From Mycobacterium arosiense ATCC BAA-1401 = DSM 45069 (lineage in GTDB: Bacteria; Actinomycetota; Actinomycetes; Mycobacteriales; Mycobacteriaceae): a DNA stretch of 64,000 bases. Numbering within the stretch: position 1 is the first letter of the stretch; each line of letters opens with the position of its first letter. Shown piece by piece: positions 60,569-64,000 of this stretch. The stretch spans positions 1 through 64,000 of the forward strand of contig NZ_MVHG01000006.1 of assembly GCF_002086125.1 (NCBI RefSeq), read 5' to 3'. The position numbers were made by a program, and so were the translations under genes. The notes under the pieces were generated by a model. The model was not told the origin of the DNA and made no database searches. It saw nothing but the letters and a program-made list of their open reading frames with translations.

Positions 60569-61930
60569 TCAGAACCAGGGACCGGGGTAGTGGCCGTCCT
60601 GGTCTTGCACCATGACGATTTCCTTGCACTCGCCATTGGCGCCCGGCGCCGTCTCGCCGCGGCACACCAGCGTCCATCCGGAGATCCGCTCGAAGGGGCG
60701 CAGCGTCCAGTCGGGTGCGACGGGTTCGGTTGCGGGCAAGGCGATTACCGAGTGTGTCCCGCCGGTGCCGGTGATGTAGAGGTGGTCTTCGAAAAACGCC
60801 AGCTTGGCGATCGACAACTTCTTGGCGTCGTCCCGGTTCTTCTGGAAGTCCCACTGCTGGCTGCGCAGGTTCCAGACGCCGAAGCCGAATTGAGAAGTGT
60901 CCGAACCGTGTCCGTCGACGAACAGTTTCCCGTCGGACAGCGCCGCGGTCAGCCCGCCGCCGGAAACGCGGTCGGAATCGCCGATCTTGATGATGGACTT
61001 GGCGTTGAGGTCGTAGAACATCGTCGACAGCACCGGGGGATCGTGTGAATCCCAGTGCGTAAATTTCACCAGTTTGTTTGGGCCGTCGGTCAACTCGGCG
61101 TCGACGGACTGCACGTCGTTGTCCTGAAAGATCACTTCCCCGCCGGGCCGGCGCAGCTCGGCGCCGGATGTCTTGCCGGGTTCGGTGTTGCGCGCAAACG
61201 CGAGCACATCCTGCCAGACCCGGCCGGGCTGCGGATCGCTCCACATCGTCGACAGGTCGCCGCCGGACAGCAGGACGGTGCGGGGCGGCGACGGGGCGCC
61301 GTGGCCGTCGGTGAAGGCGTTGCGCCACGCCACGCCGGAGGCGGTCGATCCCAGTTCCCAGTCCTTCGGTGCGGTCGGGCGCAGGTCGGGGGAGGGTGGT
61401 TGCAGCTCCTTGGTGGCGACCTGCTGGCCGGATTTGGAGTCGTAGACGTAGGCGGTGGTTTTGCTGGCTTCGGGTGCGGGGGGCTGCGTCGGCCCGGTGG
61501 TAGCGACGAGGTAGACGACCTTCATGTCGTCGGCCGTGCCGGTCAGCGCGCACATGCCGCCGGTGAGCTTCTCCCCGGCCGGCACCGCGGGGATGGCGGG
61601 CGCAAGGTATTGCCCGGTCTTCGGGTCGAAGATTTTCGGCCGAATGTCCTCGAGGGCCGATTGGCCGGCCGAGAATTTCTCCGGGCAGCCGAAATAGGCG
61701 GTCCCGCCGTAACTTTTCCAGTCCTTTTCCAGCGGGCCGGTGACCGGTGCGGGCGGGGCCGCCGCGCGGGTGCTGGTCTTGGAGACGGATGTGGAGTTGG
61801 TGGCGGTCAGCGGGGGCGGTGCCGCGGTTTCCGAACAGGAGGCCAACATCAGGCAGGAAACCGACGCGATCGCCGCCCGCCGGTAGCGCGACCGGCGGCA
61901 CCGCACCGCACGCCCCCAGGCTGCCCGCAT
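60569..61930 (-). CDS. Large lipoprotein, possible beta-propeller
   Basis: 453 residues from ATG 61930. Basic N-region, signal core and lipobox LMLASC (Cys32), a Thr/Ala/Pro linker to residue 65, then a large beta-rich domain. Regularly spaced strand motifs such as TTAYVYDSKSGQQVA, GDLSTMWSDPQPG, STMFYDLNAKSIIKIGD, FGFGVWNLRSQQW and HLYITGTGGTHSVIALP suggest PQQ/WD-like propeller blades. No catalytic motif seen. Surface-exposed function unknown. Confidence 0.75.
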   Translation of the reverse strand: MRAAWGRAVRCRRSRYRRAAIASVSCLMLASCSETAAPPPLTATNSTSVSKTSTRAAAPPAPVTGPLEKDWKSYGGTAYFGCPEKFSAGQSALEDIRPKIFDPKTGQYLAPAIPAVPAGEKLTGGMCALTGTADDMKVVYLVATTGPTQPPAPEASKTTAYVYDSKSGQQVATKELQPPSPDLRPTAPKDWELGSTASGVAWRNAFTDGHGAPSPPRTVLLSGGDLSTMWSDPQPGRVWQDVLAFARNTEPGKTSGAELRRPGGEVIFQDNDVQSVDAELTDGPNKLVKFTHWDSHDPPVLSTMFYDLNAKSIIKIGDSDRVSGGGLTAALSDGKLFVDGHGSDTSQFGFGVWNLRSQQWDFQKNRDDAKKLSIAKLAFFEDHLYITGTGGTHSVIALPATEPVAPDWTLRPFERISGWTLVCRGETAPGANGECKEIVMVQDQDGHYPGPWF

Positions 61931-62038
61931 CGAAAACCCCCATTACGTTCGTGTAACCAAGCAGCGTAAGGCCGCCCCGATGCGACCGCGACTTGTGCAC
62001 ATCACGGGCGCTGTCACAGCAGGCGCTGGGCCGGATGG

Positions 62039-62206
62039 CTACCGTTCGAACTCGATCGGCAGGCTCTTCGGCCCACTCAGGTGAAGGCCTTGAAGCACAG
62101 GCTCGCGCAGCCGGGGGTACACCTGCGCGGGCAATGCGTCGGGGTCGTAGCACAGCGTCGGCAGCTCGGCCTCGAAAACGCTTGGGGGAGCGGCACCGAC
62201 GGTCAT
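62039..62206 (-). pseudogene. Cytochrome P450 deletion remnant (55 codons)
   Basis: ATG 62206 opens a frame whose first 34 residues match the N-terminus of a P450 (PPSVFEAELPTLCYDPDALP, VYPRLRE) and whose last 15 match the extreme C-terminus (LHLSGPKSLPIEFER; compare GLSGPITLPIEF in the P450 at 38393). Some 350 central codons, with the I-helix, ExxR and haem cysteine, are missing. The join is near 62100 and remains in frame, so a 55-residue peptide could be made, but it cannot bind haem. Confidence 0.8.
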
Positions 62207-62276
62207 GACGGTCTCCTTGGTTCCGCAGCACACTGCGGACGACTTTCTGCATGGCCACAACCCGCGCGCCGGATGC

Positions 62277-63164
62277 TCAGTCGTGCGCGCGGAGCCGCAC
62301 CATCCGCGTCGTCGAGGTCTCGTCCAGCTCGACGACGTCGGACCGCGAACGCAGGAAATCGCTGAATGAGCGAAATCCCAGGGACCTTTCGCTGAACGAC
62401 GGGTCCATCCGCTTCATCTGGGCCTTCACCGCCGAGTTGTGCAGCCACTCGACGTCGTCTTTCTCCAAGCCGATCCGCAGGGCGCGGGTCAGCAACGCGG
62501 TGGCGGCGGCCTGCGGGTCGGGCTGCTCCTCGGGCTCGTCGGGTTGCCCGGCCTTGGCCGGCGTGGCGCGTCCGGTGCCCTTTTTCGGCTTGGCCGCTTC
62601 CGCGTCGGTCGGCACCGGGACGCCGGGTAACGCGTCGTAGATGACGAACTCGTCGCAGGCAGCCGCGAGCGCCCGGCTCGACGCGCCGGCCACCCCGATG
62701 CCGACCACGTACCGGCCGAGCCTCTTGCAGCGCTGGGCCAGCGGAATGTAGTCGGAGTCACCGGCCACGATCACCACATGGGTCAGGTCGGGCAACCTGA
62801 ACATGTCCTCGACGGCGTCGACCGCCAACCGGATGTCGGCGCCGTTCTTGCCGTACGCGGCCGCCGGGAACAGTTGCACCAGGTCGACCGCGCGGCCGAC
62901 CAACTGTCCGCGATACCCGGCGTTGATATCCGCCGACCAGTCCGCGTAGGCGCGCGTGAGGACCAGGGTCCCGAAGGACGACGCGAAGTCGAGGATCGCG
63001 CCGACGTCGACCGTCGCGCGCCCCAACCGATCGGAGTGCTGCTCGAGGCCCTTGGCCTTGTCCCGCTGAAACGAGTTCCGCCCGTGAATCTGGTCATATC
63101 GGGAGATGACGATGTTGTCGAAGTCGAGGTAGACGGCCACTCGGGTCGCAACCGGTTCGGTCAT
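62277..63164 (-). CDS. NYN-domain (PIN-like) protein with C-terminal OST-HTH/LOTUS-like domain
   Basis: 295 residues. NYN domain at 8-180: VAVYLDFDNIVIS with Asp14 and Asp16, YADWSADI, the KNGADIRLAVDAVEDM segment and VVIVAGDSDYIPL with Asp136 and Asp138, which together form the acidic RNase-type centre. A Lys/Pro/Glu linker follows, then a C-terminal domain (RIGLEKDDVEWLHNSAVKAQMKRMDPSFSERSLGFRSFSDFLRS) with the winged-helix OST-HTH pattern. Likely an RNA-processing or RNA-binding endonuclease; target unknown. Confidence 0.85.
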   Translation of the reverse strand: MTEPVATRVAVYLDFDNIVISRYDQIHGRNSFQRDKAKGLEQHSDRLGRATVDVGAILDFASSFGTLVLTRAYADWSADINAGYRGQLVGRAVDLVQLFPAAAYGKNGADIRLAVDAVEDMFRLPDLTHVVIVAGDSDYIPLAQRCKRLGRYVVGIGVAGASSRALAAACDEFVIYDALPGVPVPTDAEAAKPKKGTGRATPAKAGQPDEPEEQPDPQAAATALLTRALRIGLEKDDVEWLHNSAVKAQMKRMDPSFSERSLGFRSFSDFLRSRSDVVELDETSTTRMVRLRAHD

Positions 63165-63210
63165 GCACTAGATCATCGCTGAGCCGGGCGAAAGCGGGTA
63201 CCCAGGGCCA

Positions 63211-64000
63211 ATGACTGAGGTGAAGGTTCTCGACCTGCACGGCGACCGCATCGCGTACCGCGACGAGGGTGACGGCGAAGTGCTGCTGCTCATCCACGGC
63301 ATGGCAGGCAGCGCGGATACCTGGCGGTCGGTCATACCGCCGCTGTCGAAGAGGTTCCGGGTCATCGCCCCGGACCTGCTGGGCCACGGCCAATCGGCGA
63401 AGCCCCGGACGGATTATTCGCTGGGCGCATTCGCGGTCTGGCTGCGCGATTTCCTGGACGAGCTCGGCGTCAGCCAGGCGACCATCGTCGGTCACTCGCT
63501 CGGTGGCGGGGTGGCCATGCAGTTCGTCTATCAGCATCCCGACTACGCCAAGCGGTTGATCCTGATCAGCAGCGGCGGCCTGGGCCCGGACGTCGGATGG
63601 GTTTTGCGGCTGCTTTCGGCGCCCGGGGCGGAGCTGGTCTTGCCGATCATCGCGCCGCAACCCGTCCTGTCCGTCGGCAACAAGCTGCGGTCCTGGTTGA
63701 AGAGCGCCGGCATTCAATCACCGCGCGGCGCGGAACTGTGGAGCGCCTACTCGTCACTGTCGGATAGCGAGACACGGCAGTCGTTTTTGAAGACGCTGCG
63801 ATCGGTCGTCGATTACCGCGGACAGGCGGTCAGCGCGCTCAACCGGTTGCGGCTGCGCGAGGAGTTGCCGGTCATGGCCATCTGGGGGGAGCGCGACGGC
63901 ATCATTCCCGTCGCGCACGCTTACGCCGCGCACGAGGCGCGCACGGACGCCAGGCTCGAGGTGCTGCCCGACGTGGGTCACTTCGCGCAGGTGGAGGCGC
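63211..64000 (+). CDS. Alpha/beta hydrolase, cut by the window edge
   Basis: 263 residues are visible from ATG 63211; the frame is still open at the right edge. Alpha/beta hydrolase fold: LLLIHGMAGSADTW (oxyanion), PDLLGHGQSAKP, nucleophile Ser96 in VGHSLGGGVAMQF, acid in IWGERDGIIP near 224 and His in PDVGHFAQ near 258, so the catalytic triad is complete. Esterase, lipase or C-C hydrolase roles are possible. Divergent from the NYN gene, 46 bases between starts. Confidence 0.88.
   Translation, partial: MTEVKVLDLHGDRIAYRDEGDGEVLLLIHGMAGSADTWRSVIPPLSKRFRVIAPDLLGHGQSAKPRTDYSLGAFAVWLRDFLDELGVSQATIVGHSLGGGVAMQFVYQHPDYAKRLILISSGGLGPDVGWVLRLLSAPGAELVLPIIAPQPVLSVGNKLRSWLKSAGIQSPRGAELWSAYSSLSDSETRQSFLKTLRSVVDYRGQAVSALNRLRLREELPVMAIWGERDGIIPVAHAYAAHEARTDARLEVLPDVGHFAQVEA

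Noticed and set aside
1..64000. CRISPR arrays, rRNA genes, intact insertion sequences, prophage
   Set aside because: The only tandem arrays are the 21-, 56- and 59-bp repeats without spacers; no transposase, integrase or phage structural gene was recognised.

Overview
The window looks like chromosome from a slow-growing Mycobacterium. GC is very high, many starts are GTG or TTG, and F420-type deazaflavin oxidoreductases and LLM oxidoreductases are present. From about 1.6 to 53.6 kb the gene order follows the M. tuberculosis H37Rv segment I recall as Rv0522 (gabP) to Rv0566c (yajQ). The extra genes and the Rv2078-2080-like locus suggest a relative of the M. avium complex. The species is my inference, since no rRNA or marker gene is present.

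Layout. 1-3 kb: the end of an SsuD-like LLM monooxygenase, an MHS-type MFS transporter and an amino-acid permease. 3.0-4.55 kb: a heavily deleted and frameshifted carboxylic acid reductase pseudogene. 4.7-11.4 kb: a deazaflavin oxidoreductase, then a tightly overlapping run of hemL, a histidine phosphatase, a TlpA-like lipoprotein, ccdA, resB and ccsA, which links tetrapyrrole synthesis to cytochrome c maturation. 11.4-22.3 kb: a MinD/ParA-like ATPase, small membrane proteins, fabH, menA, MTA phosphorylase, an epimerase, two large membrane proteins and two glycosyltransferase-like genes. 22.3-37.2 kb: a GT-C-like membrane protein, menE, pitA, menB, fadD8, an amidohydrolase, menC, bpoC, menD and a DUF3592 protein. 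37.2-48.3 kb: mgtA, an inserted block (P450, broken cyclase/AAA regulators, CsbD, SDR), then menG, menJ, grcC1 and htpX. 48.3-53.8 kb: an XRE regulator, a SulP transporter, gpdA1, a Baeyer-Villiger-type monooxygenase, yajQ and tRNA-Tyr.

The unifying theme is menaquinone. menA, B, C, D, E, G and J and a polyprenyl diphosphate synthase are spread over about 33 kb, with bpoC as a possible MenH. They sit beside cytochrome c maturation genes and two genes of a family that includes the F420H2-dependent quinone reductases.

From 53.9 kb to the end, the H37Rv order as I recall it is lost and the region is accessory. It holds a locus like M. tuberculosis Rv2079-lppJ (a DUF1023 hydrolase overlapping a lipoprotein), a sharp deletion scar joining an LLM oxidoreductase to a molybdopterin oxidoreductase, a divergent Nramp transporter, a lipoprotein, a 55-codon P450 deletion remnant, a NYN-domain protein and the start of an alpha/beta hydrolase.

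Non-coding signals include a perfect 22-bp inverted repeat inside the 5' end of resB, two intergenic tandem repeats (56 bp and 59 bp units) that are candidate VNTRs, back-to-back leaderless promoters in the 22-bp menJ/grcC1 gap, and an inverted repeat spanning the start codon of the XRE gene. I saw no CRISPR array, rRNA, intact insertion sequence or prophage.
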